A stretch of DNA of 64,000 nucleotides from positions 806,001-870,000 of the forward strand of contig NZ_JANLCM010000002.1 in the NCBI RefSeq assembly GCF_024979235.1, given 5' to 3'. The notes beneath the pieces were generated by a model. It had not been told where the DNA came from, did no database searches, and saw only the letters and a list, made by a program, of their open reading frames with translations. Below are positions 16,483 to 27,423 of this stretch, in pieces. The DNA is from Herbiconiux aconitum. Its GTDB lineage: Bacteria; Actinomycetota; Actinomycetes; Actinomycetales; Microbacteriaceae. Numbering within the stretch: the stretch's first letter is position 1; each line of letters begins with the position of its first letter. Made by a program: the position numbers and the translations under genes.

Positions 16483-18738
16483 TCAGCCGCCGGAGACCCG
16501 ATAGACGTCGTAGACCGCATCGATCCGCCGCACCGCATTGAGCACGCGGTCGAGGTGCGTCGTGTCGCCCATCTCGAAGACGAAACGGCTGATCGCCAGT
16601 CGGTCGCTCGAGGTGTTCACCGAGGCGGAGAGGATGTTGACGTGGTGTTCCGAGAGCACGCGCGTGACATCCGAGAGCAGGCCCGAGCGGTCGAGGGCTT
16701 CGACCTGGATCTGCACCAGGAAGACGCTCTTCGACGACGGCGCCCACTCCACTTCGATCATCCGCTCCGGCTCGTTGAGCAGGGCAGCGACGTTGTGGCA
16801 GTCGGCCTGGTGCACCGAGACGCCAGAGCCACGGGTCACGAAGCCGACGATGTCGTCGCCCGGCACCGGGGTGCAGCACTTCGCGAGCTTCACCAGGATG
16901 TCGGGTGCACCGCGCACGAGCACACCGGAGTCACTGTGGGTGACCCGGGGGCGGTTACCCACGAAGACATCGAGATCGGAGTCATCGCTCTCGACCTCGG
17001 TCTGCAGCGACGCGATGACCTTCTCGATCACCGACTGTGTGGAGATGTGCCCCTCGCCGATGGCTGCGTAGAGCCCCGACACGTTGTCGTAGTGCAGCTG
17101 GGATGCGACATCCGCGATGGAGTCCTGGCTCATCAGCTTCTGCAGCGGGAGGTTCTGCTTGCGCATGGCGCGCGCGATGGCGTCGCGACCCTGCTCGATG
17201 GCCTCGTCGCGGCGCTCCTTGGTGAACCACTGGCGAATCTTGTTGCGCGCGCGAGGGCTCTGCACGAAGCTGAGCCAGTCCTGTGAGGGCCCGGAGTCGG
17301 GGTTCTTCGAGGTGAAGACCTCCACCACGTCGCCCGAGCCGAGCGTCGAATCCAGCGGCACCAGCCGCCCGTTCACCTTCGCGCCCATAGTGCGGTGCCC
17401 CACCTCGGTGTGCACCGCGTAGGCGAAGTCGACCGGAGTGGCGCCGGCCGGAAGACCGACCACCTTGCCCTTGGGTGTGAAGACGTAGACCTCTTTGGCA
17501 CCGATCTCGAAGCGCAGCGAGTCGAGGAACTCCCCCGGGTCGACGGTCTCGGCCTGCCAGTCGGAGATGCGCGCCAGCCACGCCATGTCGGTGTCGCTCG
17601 ACGAGGCGTTCGATGCCGCAGCCTTGCCCCCGTTCACCCGCTCCTTGTACTTCCAGTGCGCTGCGACGCCGTACTCGGCGCGCTGGTGCATCTCGTGGGT
17701 ACGGATCTGGATCTCGACCGGCCGGCCGCCCGGGCCGATCACCGTCGTGTGCAGCGACTGGTAGAGATTGAACTTGGGGGTGGCGATGTAGTCCTTGAAG
17801 CGACCGGGAATCGGATTCCAGCGTGCGTGGATCGATCCGAGCACGGCATAGCAGTCGCGCACGGTGTTCACGAGCACCCGGATGCCGACCAGATCGTAGA
17901 TCTCGTCGAACTCGCGGCCGCGCACGATCATCTTCTGATAGATCGAGTAGTACTGCTTCGGCCGCCCGGCGACCTTGCCACGGATCTTGCCGGCCTTGAG
18001 GTCTTCGCCCACCGCATCGATGACCTGCTGCACGTACTCCTCGCGCTGCGGGGTGCGCTGACGCACCAGGTTCTCGATCTCGACGTAGAGCTTCGGGTAG
18101 AGCACCGCGAAGGACAGGTCTTCGAGCTCCCACTTGATCGACTGGATGCCCAGCCGATGCGCGAGCGGCGTGTAGATCTCCAGGGTCTCCTTGGCCTTGC
18201 GCTGCGCCGACTCGGTGGGCACGAAGCCCCAGGTGCGGGCATTGTGCAGGCGGTCGCAGAGCTTGATGATGAGCACCCGGATGTCGCGCGACATCGCCAC
18301 GATCATCTTGCGAACGGTCTCGGCCTGCGCGCTGTCGCCGTACTTCACCTTGTCGAGCTTGGTGACGCCGTCGACCAGCATCGCCACTTCGTCTCCGAAG
18401 TCATGGCGCACCATGTCGAGCGAGTACTCGGTGTCTTCGACCGTGTCGTGCAGCAGGGCTGCGGCCACGGCCTTCGACCCGAGGCCGAGTTCGGCCAGGA
18501 TCTGCGCGACGGCGACCGGATGCGTGATGTAGGGCTCGCCGCTCCGGCGCTTCTGCCCGTCGTGAGCGCGCTCCGCCGCGGTGTAGGCGCGCTCGACGAT
18601 GGTCAGGTCGGCCTTCGGATGGTTGGCCCGCACCGTGCGGATCAGGGTGTCGACCGCGCCGGCCGGCTGGGCCCGCGAGAACAACCGGGGCACCAGACGG
18701 CGCAGCGTAGCTGTCGACGTCGCGTTGGTCTCCGTCAT
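16483..18738 (-). CDS. rel: Bifunctional (p)ppGpp synthetase/hydrolase (Rel/RSH)
   Basis: It makes and degrades the stringent-response alarmone (p)ppGpp. The 751-aa protein has an HD hydrolase domain (His73 in [14 protein letters not shown] at about 97-102). The synthetase domain has [20 protein letters not shown]; an RxKD motif is typical of bifunctional enzymes. A TGS domain ([27 protein letters not shown]), the zinc-finger/RIS region ([16 protein letters not shown]) and a C-terminal ACT domain follow. All catalytic motifs look intact. It starts at ATG 18738 and lies downstream of secDF, as in most actinobacteria. Confidence 0.97.
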   Translation of the reverse strand: MTETNATSTATLRRLVPRLFSRAQPAGAVDTLIRTVRANHPKADLTIVERAYTAAERAHDGQKRRSGEPYITHPVAVAQILAELGLGSKAVAAALLHDTVEDTEYSLDMVRHDFGDEVAMLVDGVTKLDKVKYGDSAQAETVRKMIVAMSRDIRVLIIKLCDRLHNARTWGFVPTESAQRKAKETLEIYTPLAHRLGIQSIKWELEDLSFAVLYPKLYVEIENLVRQRTPQREEYVQQVIDAVGEDLKAGKIRGKVAGRPKQYYSIYQKMIVRGREFDEIYDLVGIRVLVNTVRDCYAVLGSIHARWNPIPGRFKDYIATPKFNLYQSLHTTVIGPGGRPVEIQIRTHEMHQRAEYGVAAHWKYKERVNGGKAAASNASSSDTDMAWLARISDWQAETVDPGEFLDSLRFEIGAKEVYVFTPKGKVVGLPAGATPVDFAYAVHTEVGHRTMGAKVNGRLVPLDSTLGSGDVVEVFTSKNPDSGPSQDWLSFVQSPRARNKIRQWFTKERRDEAIEQGRDAIARAMRKQNLPLQKLMSQDSIADVASQLHYDNVSGLYAAIGEGHISTQSVIEKVIASLQTEVESDDSDLDVFVGNRPRVTHSDSGVLVRGAPDILVKLAKCCTPVPGDDIVGFVTRGSGVSVHQADCHNVAALLNEPERMIEVEWAPSSKSVFLVQIQVEALDRSGLLSDVTRVLSEHHVNILSASVNTSSDRLAISRFVFEMGDTTHLDRVLNAVRRIDAVYDVYRVSGG

Positions 18739-18794
18739 GTCAGGCCTCCACCACGATTATCCCCCGCCGACGCGGGCGCTGATGCCCGTTCGCT

Positions 18795-19787
18795 TCAGGC
18801 GTTGACCTCGGACTTCTCCCGAACCGCCAGTACGCGTGAGTCGTGCTTCACGAACCGGGGTTCGTGTCGGCGCAGATCGACGTACAACGGTGCGGCGATG
18901 AAGATCGTCGAATACGTTCCCACGATGATGCCGACGAGCAACGCGAGCGAGATGTCCCGCAAGGTGTCGGCGCCCAGGATGAATGCACCGATGAACAGGA
19001 TCGACGCGACCGGCAACGCGGCGACGACCGCCGTGTTGATCGACCGCACGAGAGTCTGGTTCACGGCGAGGTTCACCGATTCGGCGAAGGTGTAGCGCGA
19101 ACCGTCGGTGAGCTTCGCTGTGTTCTCACGGATCTTGTCGAACACCACGACCGTGTCGTAGAGCGAGTAGCCGAGGATCGTCAGGAACCCGATGACCGCC
19201 GCGGGGGTGATCTCGAAGCCGGTGGCCGCGTAGACGCCCGCCGTGATCACGAGGTCGTGCAGCAGCGCGAGCATGGCGGCGGCCGACATCTTCCACGTTC
19301 GGAAGTAGAGCGCCATCACGATCGCAGCGAGCACGAGGAACACCACGAGGCCCTTGATGGCCTGCGACGTGACATCCGCTCCCCACGATGCACCGATGAA
19401 CGACGCCGTGATCTCCTCGACCGGAACGCCGTAGGTGTCGGCCAGTGCCTGGCGCACCTCGTCGCTCTGCTCGTCGGTCAGCTGATCGGTCTGAACCCGG
19501 ATGCCGTCCTGCCCCAGCGCCGAGACGCGGGGAACCGCATTCGGCTCGACGCTGTCGACCGCCGCCTGGGCCTTGCCCTGGTCGACCTCGGTGACTCCGG
19601 TGATCACGAACTGCGATCCGCCCCGGAACTCGATGCCGAAGTTGAACCCGCCTCGGATGACCGGGATGAGGATGGAGGCGATGATCATCGCGATGGCGAT
19701 CGCGTACCAGATCTTGCGCTGCTTGATGAAGTCGAACGACCGCTCACCGGTGTAGAGGTCGTTGCCGAACTTGGCGAAACTGGGCAT
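18795..19787 (-). CDS. secF: Protein translocase subunit SecF
   Basis: SecF works with SecD and the proton gradient to pull preproteins through SecYEG. The 330-aa protein has six predicted membrane helices. The first is KIWYAIAIAMIIASILIPVI, followed by NFGIEFRGGSQF. The others cluster at about 150-300 (AIKGLVVFLVLAAIVMALYF, AVIGFLTILGYSLYDTVVVFDKIREN). The D/R-containing motif YSLYDTVVVFDKIREN is the family signature. Its ATG shares one base with the secD stop (TGATG), so translation is coupled. Confidence 0.97.
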   Translation of the reverse strand: MPSFAKFGNDLYTGERSFDFIKQRKIWYAIAIAMIIASILIPVIRGGFNFGIEFRGGSQFVITGVTEVDQGKAQAAVDSVEPNAVPRVSALGQDGIRVQTDQLTDEQSDEVRQALADTYGVPVEEITASFIGASWGADVTSQAIKGLVVFLVLAAIVMALYFRTWKMSAAAMLALLHDLVITAGVYAATGFEITPAAVIGFLTILGYSLYDTVVVFDKIRENTAKLTDGSRYTFAESVNLAVNQTLVRSINTAVVAALPVASILFIGAFILGADTLRDISLALLVGIIVGTYSTIFIAAPLYVDLRRHEPRFVKHDSRVLAVREKSEVNA

Positions 19788-21499
19788 CAGTCGTCCTTCC
19801 GATCATCGGACGTATCGCCGGGTCGTTCCATCGTCAATTGGGCAGCTTTCCGCTCCGCGATCGTCTGCCGGCGCACCGCTTCCCGGTTGCTGCCGGTGCG
19901 CTTCGCCGCGGACACGTCGACGGGCTTGCGGAATTCCGCCCGCCCTCGGTAGATCGCTCCGAGCGCCGTGGGATCGAGGCCGGTGATCGGGCGGCCGCTC
20001 TGGAAGAAGCGGGTCGCCGCGAGCAGACGCAGCACTGGGTGCGTGAACATGATGACCACGATCACATCGATGATGGTCGTCACACCCAGGGTGAGGGCGA
20101 AGCCCTTCACGTTTCCGACGGCCAGCACGTAGAGCACGATGGCCGACAGGAGGTTCACGGCCTTGGCCGCGTAGATCGTGCGTTTCGCACGCTTCCAGCC
20201 CGCCTCGACGGCGCCCCCGAGGGTTCTGCCGTCGCGCAACTCGTCACGTATTCGCTCGAAGTAGACGATGAACGAGTCGGCGGTGAAGCCGATCGCGACG
20301 ATCAGACCCGCCACACCGGCCAGGGACAGGCGGAAGTCGATGCGCCACGACATCAAGGCGATCACGAGATATGTCATCGCCCCCGCGATGATCAGCGAGG
20401 CGACGGTCACGAGACCCAGAGCCCGGTATTGGATGAGCGAGTACACGACCACCAGGAGCAGACCGATGATGCCGGCGATGAGGCCGCTCATCAACTGGGT
20501 CGAGCCGAGCGTCGCCGAGATGGTGTCGGAGCTCTGCACCGTGAAGCCGATCGGCAACGCACCGAACTTCAGCTGGTCGGCGAGCGTCTTCGCCGACTCC
20601 TGCGTGAACGAGCCCGAGATCTGCGCGCGGCCGTCGGTGAAGGCGCCGCCCGTGGTGGGGGCGGTGATCACTCGGCCGTCGAGCACGATGGCGAACTGGT
20701 TCTGCACGCCGGTGAGACCGAAGAGCCGCGTCGTGACCGCGGCGAACTCCTTGGTTCCCTGATCGTTGAACGTCAGGTCGACGACCCACTGGCCGGTCGA
20801 CGAACCGTTCTGCGTGGTGGCGACGCCACTGGACGCATCCGCGATGTCGGCGCCTTCGATCTCGACCGGGCCGAGGACATACTTCACCCCGTTGTCGTCA
20901 CAGGTGACGAGAGGCTGGTCGGCCGGAGCGGGCTCAGAGCTCGTGGGCGCCGCACTGCAGTCGAAGTTGTCGAACTCGCCCTGCAGCGCCGGCGTCACGT
21001 ACGCCAGGTCGCTGGCGTTGGTGGGGCTCGCCGTCGGCGTGGTCGACAGGTTCGGGTCGACGGTCGGCGTGGCTCCCGGGCTCGACGTCGACGTCGTCGC
21101 GGTGGAGACGTCGGCCAGCAGCACCGGCCGGAACTCCAGCTTCGCCGACGACTCGATCCGGTTCAGCGTCTCCTCATCGGGAGTGCCTGGAATCGAGACG
21201 ACGATGTTGTTCGCACCCTGCGTGCTGATCTCCGCCTCGGTCGTGCCGCTGGCATCGACACGCTGGCGGATGATCGAGACAGCCTGGTCGAGCTGCTCCG
21301 AGGTGACCTCCTGGCCGCTCTCGAGCTGCGGGGCCAGGATGATCTGGGTTCCGCCCTCGAGATCGAGCCCGAGCTTCGGGGTCCAGGATGCGCCTCCCCA
21401 GAGGACGCCGCCCGCGAGTGTCGCCGTCAGCACTCCGAAGATGACGAGAAGCCAAATGAGGGTGCGAACCGCCATCTTGACCGGGGTAGATTGTGCCAC
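19787..21499 (-). CDS. secD: Protein translocase subunit SecD
   Basis: Partner of SecF, with a large extracytoplasmic P1 head and six helices. The 570-aa protein has an N-terminal helix (LIWLLVIFGVLTATLAGGVLW), LGLDLEGGTQIIL, P1 parts (AVSIIRQRVDASGTTEAEI, FGALPIGFTVQSSDTISATLG) and the C-terminal helices with FTADSFIVYFERIRDELRDG. A Thr/Ser/Pro-rich insertion of roughly 80 residues interrupts the head (about 135-220), a feature seen in actinobacterial SecD. It starts at GTG 21499. Confidence 0.97.
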   Translation of the reverse strand: MAQSTPVKMAVRTLIWLLVIFGVLTATLAGGVLWGGASWTPKLGLDLEGGTQIILAPQLESGQEVTSEQLDQAVSIIRQRVDASGTTEAEISTQGANNIVVSIPGTPDEETLNRIESSAKLEFRPVLLADVSTATTSTSSPGATPTVDPNLSTTPTASPTNASDLAYVTPALQGEFDNFDCSAAPTSSEPAPADQPLVTCDDNGVKYVLGPVEIEGADIADASSGVATTQNGSSTGQWVVDLTFNDQGTKEFAAVTTRLFGLTGVQNQFAIVLDGRVITAPTTGGAFTDGRAQISGSFTQESAKTLADQLKFGALPIGFTVQSSDTISATLGSTQLMSGLIAGIIGLLLVVVYSLIQYRALGLVTVASLIIAGAMTYLVIALMSWRIDFRLSLAGVAGLIVAIGFTADSFIVYFERIRDELRDGRTLGGAVEAGWKRAKRTIYAAKAVNLLSAIVLYVLAVGNVKGFALTLGVTTIIDVIVVIMFTHPVLRLLAATRFFQSGRPITGLDPTALGAIYRGRAEFRKPVDVSAAKRTGSNREAVRRQTIAERKAAQLTMERPGDTSDDRKDD

Positions 21500-21569
21500 C
21501 AGTTACTCAGCTTTCTGTGCCGCCCATGCGCCATCGCGGAGAGCGTAGATCAGGAAAGGAAACGAGAAG

Positions 21570-21980
21570 TTACTCGTCGTCCTTCTTCTCGGTCTTCGAG
21601 ACGGTGGGTTCGCCGGCGGTCGGGGCATCCGCCGTGGTCTCGTCGATCCGCTCTCCGTAGGCAGGCGCACCGTCGACGTCGTGGTCGAGCGACTCCTCGA
21701 GGGGAGCGAGCGGCGACGGGGTGACGACGCGGGTCACCGTCTGGCGGTGAACACGGAGCACGGTGCCGGGAGTGGTCTCCACCAGAACCTGGTTCTCTTC
21801 GTCGTCCATTTCGAGGATCGTTCCGTAGAGACCGAAGTTCGTCATGACCTCGGCGCCCACCGCCACCTTGCTCTGCAGCTCCTCAGCCTGTGCTTTGCGC
21901 TTGCGGCTGTTGCGGAACATGAAGAACACCAGCACGGCCAGAACGACCAGCATGATGATTGTTAACGGATCGATGGCCAT
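21570..21980 (-). CDS. yajC: Preprotein translocase subunit YajC
   Basis: A small membrane protein of the SecDF-YajC complex. The 136-aa product starts MAIDPLTIIMLVVLAVLVFF (one helix), followed by FRNSRKRKAQAEELQSKVAVGAEVMTNFGLYGTI, the YajC core. It ends in a ~45-residue acidic tail (SLDHDVDGAPAYGERIDETT) that is not conserved in length. ATG 21980 is preferred over an in-frame TTG 18 bases upstream. It lies 70 bases ahead of secD in the order yajC-secD-secF. Confidence 0.93.
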   Translation of the reverse strand: MAIDPLTIIMLVVLAVLVFFMFRNSRKRKAQAEELQSKVAVGAEVMTNFGLYGTILEMDDEENQVLVETTPGTVLRVHRQTVTRVVTPSPLAPLEESLDHDVDGAPAYGERIDETTADAPTAGEPTVSKTEKKDDE

Positions 21981-22057
21981 GAAAAAGGCGCCTTCCAAGT
22001 GGGTGAGGGTGTCAGCAAGGCCTCATCATATAGACGAGTGCTGAAGACCAGCTTGAA

Positions 22058-23092
22058 TTATAGGTCATCTCCGAAGAGGGAGTCCGCATTGCGAGGGATT
22101 CCGAAGTGAGCCCAGCCCGCCTTGGTGGCGATACGGCCCCGCGGGGTGCGGGAAAGCAGCCCGATCCGCACCAGGAAGGGCTCCACCACGGCCTCGATCG
22201 TCTCGGACTCCTCGCCCACCGACACCGCGAGTGTGTTGAGCCCCACCGGCCCGCCGTCGAAGCGTTCCAGGATGATCGACATCACCGCCCGGTCGAGGCG
22301 GTCCAGCCCCAATTCGTCGACGTCGTAGAGCTCGAGCGCGGCCTGTACGGCCTCGAGCGAGGCGCCTCCCCCGGCGACCAGGGCGTAGTCGCGCACGCGG
22401 CGCAGCAGGCGGTTGGCGATGCGAGGCGTTCCCCTCGAGCGGGAGGCGATCTCGCGCAGCGACTCGTCGTCGATCTCGACCGAAAGCAGGGCCGCGGCCC
22501 GGCGGATCACCTGAACGAGTTCCTCTGTCTCGTAGAACTCCAGGTGCGCGGTGAACCCGAACCGGTCGCGCAGCGGGTTCGGCAGGAGCCCTGAGCGGGT
22601 CGTGGCGCCCACCAGGGTGAAGGGCGCGAGGTCGAGCGGGATGCTCGTCGCCCCGGCGCCCTTGCCCACCATGATGTCGATGCGGAAGTCCTCCATCGCG
22701 AGGTAGAGCATCTCTTCGGCCGAGCGCGCCATCCGGTGGATCTCGTCGATGAAGAGCACCTCGCCGGGCACCAGTGAGGAGAGCACGGCGGCGAGATCGC
22801 CGGCGTGTTGGATGGCCGGACCGCTCGTGAGCCGCAGCGGCCGGTTGCTCTCGTGCGCCACGATCATCGCCAGCGTGGTCTTGCCGAGCCCGGGCGGGCC
22901 CGCGAGCAGGATGTGGTCGGGGGTGCGGGACTGGATCGCGGCCGCGTCGAGCAACAGCTGCAGTTGCCCTCGCACCTTCCGCTGGCCCACGAACTCGGCG
23001 AGCGACTTCGGCCGCAGTGCCCCTTCGAAGGCGACCTCGGCCTCCGATTCCACCTCGGGGTTCACCAGGTCTTCACCGTCGAACGCGGTCAT
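22058..23092 (-). CDS. ruvB: Holliday junction branch-migration ATPase RuvB
   Basis: Hexameric AAA+ motor that drives branch migration with RuvA. The 344-aa protein shows Walker [20 protein letters not shown], Walker [10 protein letters not shown], sensor [10 protein letters not shown] with arginine finger LRDRFGF, and a C-terminal winged helix ([16 protein letters not shown]). Length is normal. The start overlaps the ruvA stop by 4 bases (ATGA). The ruvC-ruvA-ruvB order is intact. Confidence 0.98.
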   Translation of the reverse strand: MTAFDGEDLVNPEVESEAEVAFEGALRPKSLAEFVGQRKVRGQLQLLLDAAAIQSRTPDHILLAGPPGLGKTTLAMIVAHESNRPLRLTSGPAIQHAGDLAAVLSSLVPGEVLFIDEIHRMARSAEEMLYLAMEDFRIDIMVGKGAGATSIPLDLAPFTLVGATTRSGLLPNPLRDRFGFTAHLEFYETEELVQVIRRAAALLSVEIDDESLREIASRSRGTPRIANRLLRRVRDYALVAGGGASLEAVQAALELYDVDELGLDRLDRAVMSIILERFDGGPVGLNTLAVSVGEESETIEAVVEPFLVRIGLLSRTPRGRIATKAGWAHFGIPRNADSLFGDDL

Positions 23093-23721
23093 CGCGAGCC
23101 CCCGGTGTTCTGCGCCGGGCCGAGCACCGCGAGAGCGAGACGCAGCAGCGACTGCACGTTCGCGGCGTCGGCGGGGGTGGCCGACTCGAGGGCGTCGTCG
23201 ACGGCCGCTGCGGCATTGCGCTCTGGCCAGCCGAGACCCACGAGCGCGCGTTCGACGTTGTCGCGCACGAGGCGCGACGGGCTCGCCTTGCCGGCGGAGG
23301 CATCCGGCGCGTCGAACGGCCGGGCAGCGATCTTTCCGGCCATCGACACCACGATCAACTTCGCCGTCTTCGGTCCGATGCCGGTCACCTTGCGGAAGGC
23401 CGCGTCGTCTTCCCGCGCCACGGCGAGAGCCACTTCGCCGGGGGTCATTTCGGCCAGCACGCCGAGGGCGGACTTCGGCCCCACCCCGGTCACCCCGACC
23501 AGCAGCGAGAAGATCTCGAGCGAGTCCTGATCCGGAAACCCGAAGAGGGAGAGGCTGTCTTCGCGCACGATGAGCGTGGTCAGCACCGTCGTCTCGGCGC
23601 CGACCCGCATCGTGAGCGCGTGCCGGGGCGTGACCGCCACCGAGAAGCCCACTCCGCCCACGTCGATCACGGCGGTCCCGCCGGCGACGGAGAGGACGGA
23701 GCCGCGCAACGCAGAGATCAT
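23089..23721 (-). CDS. ruvA: Holliday junction binding protein RuvA
   Basis: RuvA tetramers hold the four-way junction for RuvB. The 210-aa protein has the OB-fold domain I ([20 protein letters not shown]), domain II with two HhH motifs ([20 protein letters not shown] and [19 protein letters not shown]) and a C-terminal RuvB-binding three-helix domain ([20 protein letters not shown]). It overlaps ruvC by ATGA. Confidence 0.97.
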   Translation of the reverse strand: MISALRGSVLSVAGGTAVIDVGGVGFSVAVTPRHALTMRVGAETTVLTTLIVREDSLSLFGFPDQDSLEIFSLLVGVTGVGPKSALGVLAEMTPGEVALAVAREDDAAFRKVTGIGPKTAKLIVVSMAGKIAARPFDAPDASAGKASPSRLVRDNVERALVGLGWPERNAAAAVDDALESATPADAANVQSLLRLALAVLGPAQNTGGSR

Positions 23722-24350
23722 CGGGCCAGCCTATGCGCCGTCGGGCGGCGCGTGGTGCCTTGCTCGGCGGCGCGCCACGCGAGCTGAGCAGGGGTGAGTG
23801 AGGACGCCGGGTCGACGGATGCGCGGGGCCGCGTCGATCCGCTGGTCGCGCCGGTCACCGCACTGCCGAGCGGCTCCCGCCAGGCATGACAGATCGCCAG
23901 CGCGAGGGCGTCGGCGGCGTCAGCCGGTCGCGGCACGCTCTCGAGTCGCAGCACCTTGGCCACCATCGCGCCGACCTGCTTCTTGTCGGCCTGACCGTAG
24001 CCGGTGATCGCCGCCTTGACCTCGGTGGGAGTGTGCAGACCGACCGCGAGCGACCGGCGCGCGGCGGCGAGCAAGGCGATGCCACTCACCTGGGCCGTGC
24101 CCATGACCGTGCGCACGTTGTGCTGCGCGAACACCCGCTCCACGGCCACGCTGTCGGGCCGGTGCTCGTCGAGCAGCGCCTCGATTCCGGCGGCGATGAT
24201 CAACAGCCGCTCCTCGAGGGGCAGATCGGCGCCCGTCGTGATGACGGAGACGTGCACGAGCGTGGGCGTCCGTGTCGCCGCGACATCCACGATTCCCACA
24301 CCGCAACGGGTGAGGCCGGGGTCGATGCCCAGAACCCGGAGCGGCCTCAC
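23718..24350 (-). CDS. ruvC: Holliday junction resolvase RuvC
   Basis: It cleaves the junction symmetrically. The 210-aa protein starts (GTG) [22 protein letters not shown] with catalytic Asp10. It has the Glu in [19 protein letters not shown] and the C-terminal acidic cluster in [18 protein letters not shown]. The last ~45 residues ([17 protein letters not shown] and beyond) extend past the fold and are disordered-looking. yebC lies 4 bases upstream. Confidence 0.96.
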   Translation of the reverse strand: MRPLRVLGIDPGLTRCGVGIVDVAATRTPTLVHVSVITTGADLPLEERLLIIAAGIEALLDEHRPDSVAVERVFAQHNVRTVMGTAQVSGIALLAAARRSLAVGLHTPTEVKAAITGYGQADKKQVGAMVAKVLRLESVPRPADAADALALAICHAWREPLGSAVTGATSGSTRPRASVDPASSLTPAQLAWRAAEQGTTRRPTAHRLAR

Positions 24351-24354
24351 GCGG

Positions 24355-25113
24355 TCAGTCTTCTTCGAGCTCGGCCTGGACGTCAGGCGTGATGTCGATG
24401 TTCGTGTACACGTTCTGCACGTCGTCGGAATCTTCGAGCGCGTCGATCAGGCGAAAGACCTTGCGTGCGGTCTCGGCGTCGGCCTCGACCTGCAGGCTCG
24501 CGACGAACTCGACGTCGGCGGAGTCGTAGTCGATCCCGGCCTCCTGCAGCGCGCTGCGCGTGGCGACCATGTGCGACGGGTCGGTGAGCACCTCGAACGA
24601 CTCGGCCCGGTCGGTGACCTCTTCGGCGCCGGCGTCGAGCACGGCGAGCAGGATGTCGTCTTCGGTCACGCCGTCGGCGTGGGCGACGGTGATGACGCCC
24701 TTGCGGCTGAAGTTGTAGGCCACGCTGCCCGGGTCGGCCATGGTGCCGCCGTTGCGGGTCATCGCGGTGCGCACGTCGGCGGCGGCGCGGTTCTTGTTGT
24801 CGGTGAGGCACTCCACCAGCAGCGCGATGCCGTTCGGCCCGTAGCCCTCGTAGATGATGGTCTGGTAGTCGATCGACTCACCGGTGAGACCCGCGCCGCG
24901 CTTGATGGCGCGATCGATGTTGTCGTTGGGCACCGAAGTCTTCTTCGCCTTCTGCACCGCGTCGACCAGGGTCGGGTTGCCGGCCATGTCGGCGCCGCCG
25001 ATCTTGGCGGCGACCTCGATGTTCTTGATCAGCTTGGCGAACGACTTGGCACGGCGCGAGTCGATGATCGCCTTCTTGTGCTTGGTCGTGGCCCATTTAG
25101 AGTGTCCGGACAC
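24355..25113 (-). CDS. YebC/PmpR family regulator (TACO1 type)
   Basis: The family has been described as a DNA-binding regulator and, more recently, as a ribosome factor that helps translate proline stretches; which applies here cannot be told from sequence. The 252-aa protein starts [23 protein letters not shown], followed by [22 protein letters not shown] and [20 protein letters not shown], all highly conserved. It ends in an acidic DVQAELEED. The GTG start has an AAGGAG site. The yebC-ruvC-ruvA-ruvB order is widespread. Confidence 0.95.
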   Translation of the reverse strand: MSGHSKWATTKHKKAIIDSRRAKSFAKLIKNIEVAAKIGGADMAGNPTLVDAVQKAKKTSVPNDNIDRAIKRGAGLTGESIDYQTIIYEGYGPNGIALLVECLTDNKNRAAADVRTAMTRNGGTMADPGSVAYNFSRKGVITVAHADGVTEDDILLAVLDAGAEEVTDRAESFEVLTDPSHMVATRSALQEAGIDYDSADVEFVASLQVEADAETARKVFRLIDALEDSDDVQNVYTNIDITPDVQAELEED

Positions 25114-25159
25114 GAAAATCTCCTTCAGGAATCGATGACAAGTCTACGCGAGCGGTGCG

Positions 25160-25801
25160 TCAGCGGCGGGAGGAGCGCGCGGCGACCTTGTCGAGGAAGT
25201 ACTGGTGGAAGCGGTAGTCGGCGGTCATCTCGGGGTGGAACGAGGTGCCGATCAGATTGCCCTGCTCGACCGCCACGACCGTGCCGTCCTCCAGCGTCGC
25301 GAGGGCTGTCGCCTGGTCGCCGAGTTCGGCGACCACGGGCGCGCGGATGAAGACCGCGTGCATCGGCGGCTCCCCCAGCACCGGCACGTCGAGGTCGGCC
25401 TCGAACGACTCGGTCTGCGCCCCGAAGGCGTTGCGGCGCACCGCGACATCCAGTCCACCGAGGCTCTCCTGACCCCGGATGCCGTCGATGATGCGATCGG
25501 CGAGCATGATCAAGCCGGCGCAGGTGCCGTAGACCGGCAGGCCGTCGGCGATCTGCTTCTTGAGCGCGTCTGCCACACCGAAGGTGCGGGAGAGCTTGTC
25601 CATCACGCTGGATTCGCCGCCCGGAATGACGAGGCCGGAGATCGCGGCGACCTCCTCGGGGCGGCGCACCGTGATGACGTCGGCCCCGAGACCCCGCAGA
25701 ACCGCGACGTGCTCACGGAAGTCGCCCTGCAGGGCGAGCACACCGACGGGTCGGGAAGCGCTGTCCGTCGTGGCGCCTGCGCCCGTCTCGTTACCAGCCA
25801 C
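25160..25801 (-). CDS. pdxT: Pyridoxal 5'-phosphate synthase glutaminase subunit PdxT
   Basis: PdxT hydrolyses glutamine and passes ammonia to PdxS. The 213-aa class I amidotransferase has [32 protein letters not shown], the nucleophile Cys in [13 protein letters not shown] and the His-Glu pair in [12 protein letters not shown] 25801 is chosen because it overlaps the pdxS stop by 11 bases and leaves a ~15-residue leader before the domain. A longer frame would run deep into pdxS. The ribosome site is weak, consistent with coupling. Confidence 0.93.
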   Translation of the reverse strand: MAGNETGAGATTDSASRPVGVLALQGDFREHVAVLRGLGADVITVRRPEEVAAISGLVIPGGESSVMDKLSRTFGVADALKKQIADGLPVYGTCAGLIMLADRIIDGIRGQESLGGLDVAVRRNAFGAQTESFEADLDVPVLGEPPMHAVFIRAPVVAELGDQATALATLEDGTVVAVEQGNLIGTSFHPEMTADYRFHQYFLDKVAARSSRR

Positions 25802-26690
25802 GCTCGGCGAGGCGGTGCGGCGCGGGCACGTCGGAGACGTTGATGCCCACCATCGCTTCACCGAGACCCCGGGAGACCTCGGCGATGACGCTCGGGTCGT
25901 CGTAGAAGGTGGTGGCCTTCACGACCGCCGCAGCGCGCTTCTCCGGGTTGCCCGACTTGAAGATGCCGGAGCCCACGAACACGCCGTCGGCGCCGAGCTG
26001 CATCATCATCGCGGCATCCGCCGGAGTGGCCACGCCGCCCGCGGTGAAGAGCACCACCGGCAGCTTGCCGGTCTCGGCCACCTCGACCACGAGGTCGTAG
26101 GGAGCCTGCAGCTCTTTGGCCGCCACGTAGAGTTCGTCTTTCGACATCGACGACAGCGCCGCGATCTCCGACTTGATCTTGCGGATGTGCTTCGTGGCCT
26201 CGGAGACGTCGCCCGTGCCGGCTTCGCCCTTGGAGCGGATCATCGCCGCACCCTCGTTGATGCGGCGGAGCGCCTCACCCAGGTTCGTGGCGCCGCAGAC
26301 GAAGGGAACGGTGAAGTCCCACTTGTCGATGTGGTTCACGTAGTCGGCCGGGCTCAGAACCTCGGACTCGTCGATGTAGTCGACGTTCAGCGCCTGCAGC
26401 ACCTGCGCCTCGACGAAGTGGCCGATGCGAGCCTTCGCCATCACCGGGATGGAGACCTCGGCGATGATGGCCTCGATCAGGTCGGGGTCGCTCATCCGGG
26501 CCACGCCGCCCTGAGAACGGATGTCGGCCGGAACCCGCTCCAGGGCCATGACGGCGACCGCGCCCGCATCTTCGGCGATGCGTGCCTGCTCGGCCGTCAC
26601 GACGTCCATGATGACGCCGCCCTTCAGCATCTCGGCCAGGCCCCGCTTGACGCGGTTGGATCCGAACTCGTGTGTGGTGCTCTCGCTCAT
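25791..26690 (-). CDS. pdxS: Pyridoxal 5'-phosphate synthase lyase subunit PdxS
   Basis: PdxS assembles PLP from ribose 5-phosphate, glyceraldehyde 3-phosphate and ammonia as a dodecamer. The ~299-aa protein shows [53 protein letters not shown] with active-site Lys residues, and [20 protein letters not shown] with [12 protein letters not shown]. Two adjacent ATG codons (26693 and 26690) are possible; the second has the better distance to AGAGG. It is followed by pdxT. This is the deoxyxylulose-independent vitamin B6 route. Confidence 0.97.
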   Translation of the reverse strand: MSESTTHEFGSNRVKRGLAEMLKGGVIMDVVTAEQARIAEDAGAVAVMALERVPADIRSQGGVARMSDPDLIEAIIAEVSIPVMAKARIGHFVEAQVLQALNVDYIDESEVLSPADYVNHIDKWDFTVPFVCGATNLGEALRRINEGAAMIRSKGEAGTGDVSEATKHIRKIKSEIAALSSMSKDELYVAAKELQAPYDLVVEVAETGKLPVVLFTAGGVATPADAAMMMQLGADGVFVGSGIFKSGNPEKRAAAVVKATTFYDDPSVIAEVSRGLGEAMVGINVSDVPAPHRLAERGW

Positions 26691-26713
26691 CATGTCCTCT
26701 CAGAAACAGGAAG

Positions 26714-26719
26714 ATTCTA
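26714..26719 (-). promoter_or_regulatory. Candidate -10 box of pdxST
   Basis: TAGAAT on the minus strand, about 24 bases before the pdxS start, close to the consensus TATAAT. No convincing -35 lies 17 bp upstream. Confidence 0.4.
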
Positions 26720-26793
26720 CCGTGCGGGGCTCGGAGCCTCGGCCGCCAATACGGTTTTCGTGGCCTTGAACGGCCAAGCGGCGTCGGTCGGGC

Positions 26794-27423
26794 TCAGCCG
26801 ACGGGCCAGGCGGCCTGGATCTCGGCGCGCACGTCGCCGAGCAGCTGCGGCACGGCCTTCGTGCCGGCGATGATCGGGAAGAAGTTGGAGTCGAGGGCCC
26901 ACCGCGGCACGATGTGCTGGTGCAGGTGCCCGGCCACTCCGGCGCCCGCGATCCGGCCCTGGTTCATCCCGATGTTGAAGCCGTCGCAGTGGGAGACCTC
27001 CGTCAGCACGCGCATCGCGGTCTGCGTGAGGCTGCCGATCTCGGCCACCTCCTCGGGCGTCGCCAAGTCATAGGTGGCCACGTGGCGGTAGGGGCAGACC
27101 AGCAAATGGCCCGAGTTGTAGGGAAAGAGGTTCAGCAGCACATACGCGTGCTCGCCGCGGGCGACGATCAGACCCTCTTCGTCGCTCAATGTGGGCGCCC
27201 GATCGAAGGGGCACTCGTCGATGTGCGGTTGCTCGCCGCCCTGGATGTAGACCATCCGGTGCGGGGTCCAGAGACGTTGGAAGGCATCCGGAACCGCCGC
27301 GAAATCGCTCGAGGACTCCACCGTGAAATCGTCGAACTCGTTCGGACCGTAGTTCGCGCCGGGCGCGTTCCGACCTTCGTCGCGAGCGTCGTGGTCGTCG
27401 TGGTCGTCGTGGTCGGAGCTCAT
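26794..27423 (-). CDS. HIT family nucleotide hydrolase/phosphorylase
   Basis: Histidine-triad proteins split dinucleoside polyphosphates or nucleotide conjugates. The 209 aa start [18 protein letters not shown] (an acidic, His-rich tail). The catalytic domain is at about 60-190: EQPHIDECPFDRAP, YVLLNLFPYNSGHLLVCPYRH, GFNIGMNQGRIAGAGVAGHL and the triad HLHQHIVPRW. The spacing resembles AP4A-phosphorylase-like actinobacterial proteins. The ATG shares one base with the thrS stop (TGATG). thrS followed by a HIT gene is the usual actinobacterial order. Confidence 0.9.
   Translation of the reverse strand: MSSDHDDHDDHDARDEGRNAPGANYGPNEFDDFTVESSSDFAAVPDAFQRLWTPHRMVYIQGGEQPHIDECPFDRAPTLSDEEGLIVARGEHAYVLLNLFPYNSGHLLVCPYRHVATYDLATPEEVAEIGSLTQTAMRVLTEVSHCDGFNIGMNQGRIAGAGVAGHLHQHIVPRWALDSNFFPIIAGTKAVPQLLGDVRAEIQAAWPVG

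Noticed and set aside
21000..21200. Frameshift or insertion in secD
   Set aside because: The Thr/Ser/Pro-rich stretch stays in frame, and low-complexity inserts in the P1 head are usual in actinobacterial SecD.
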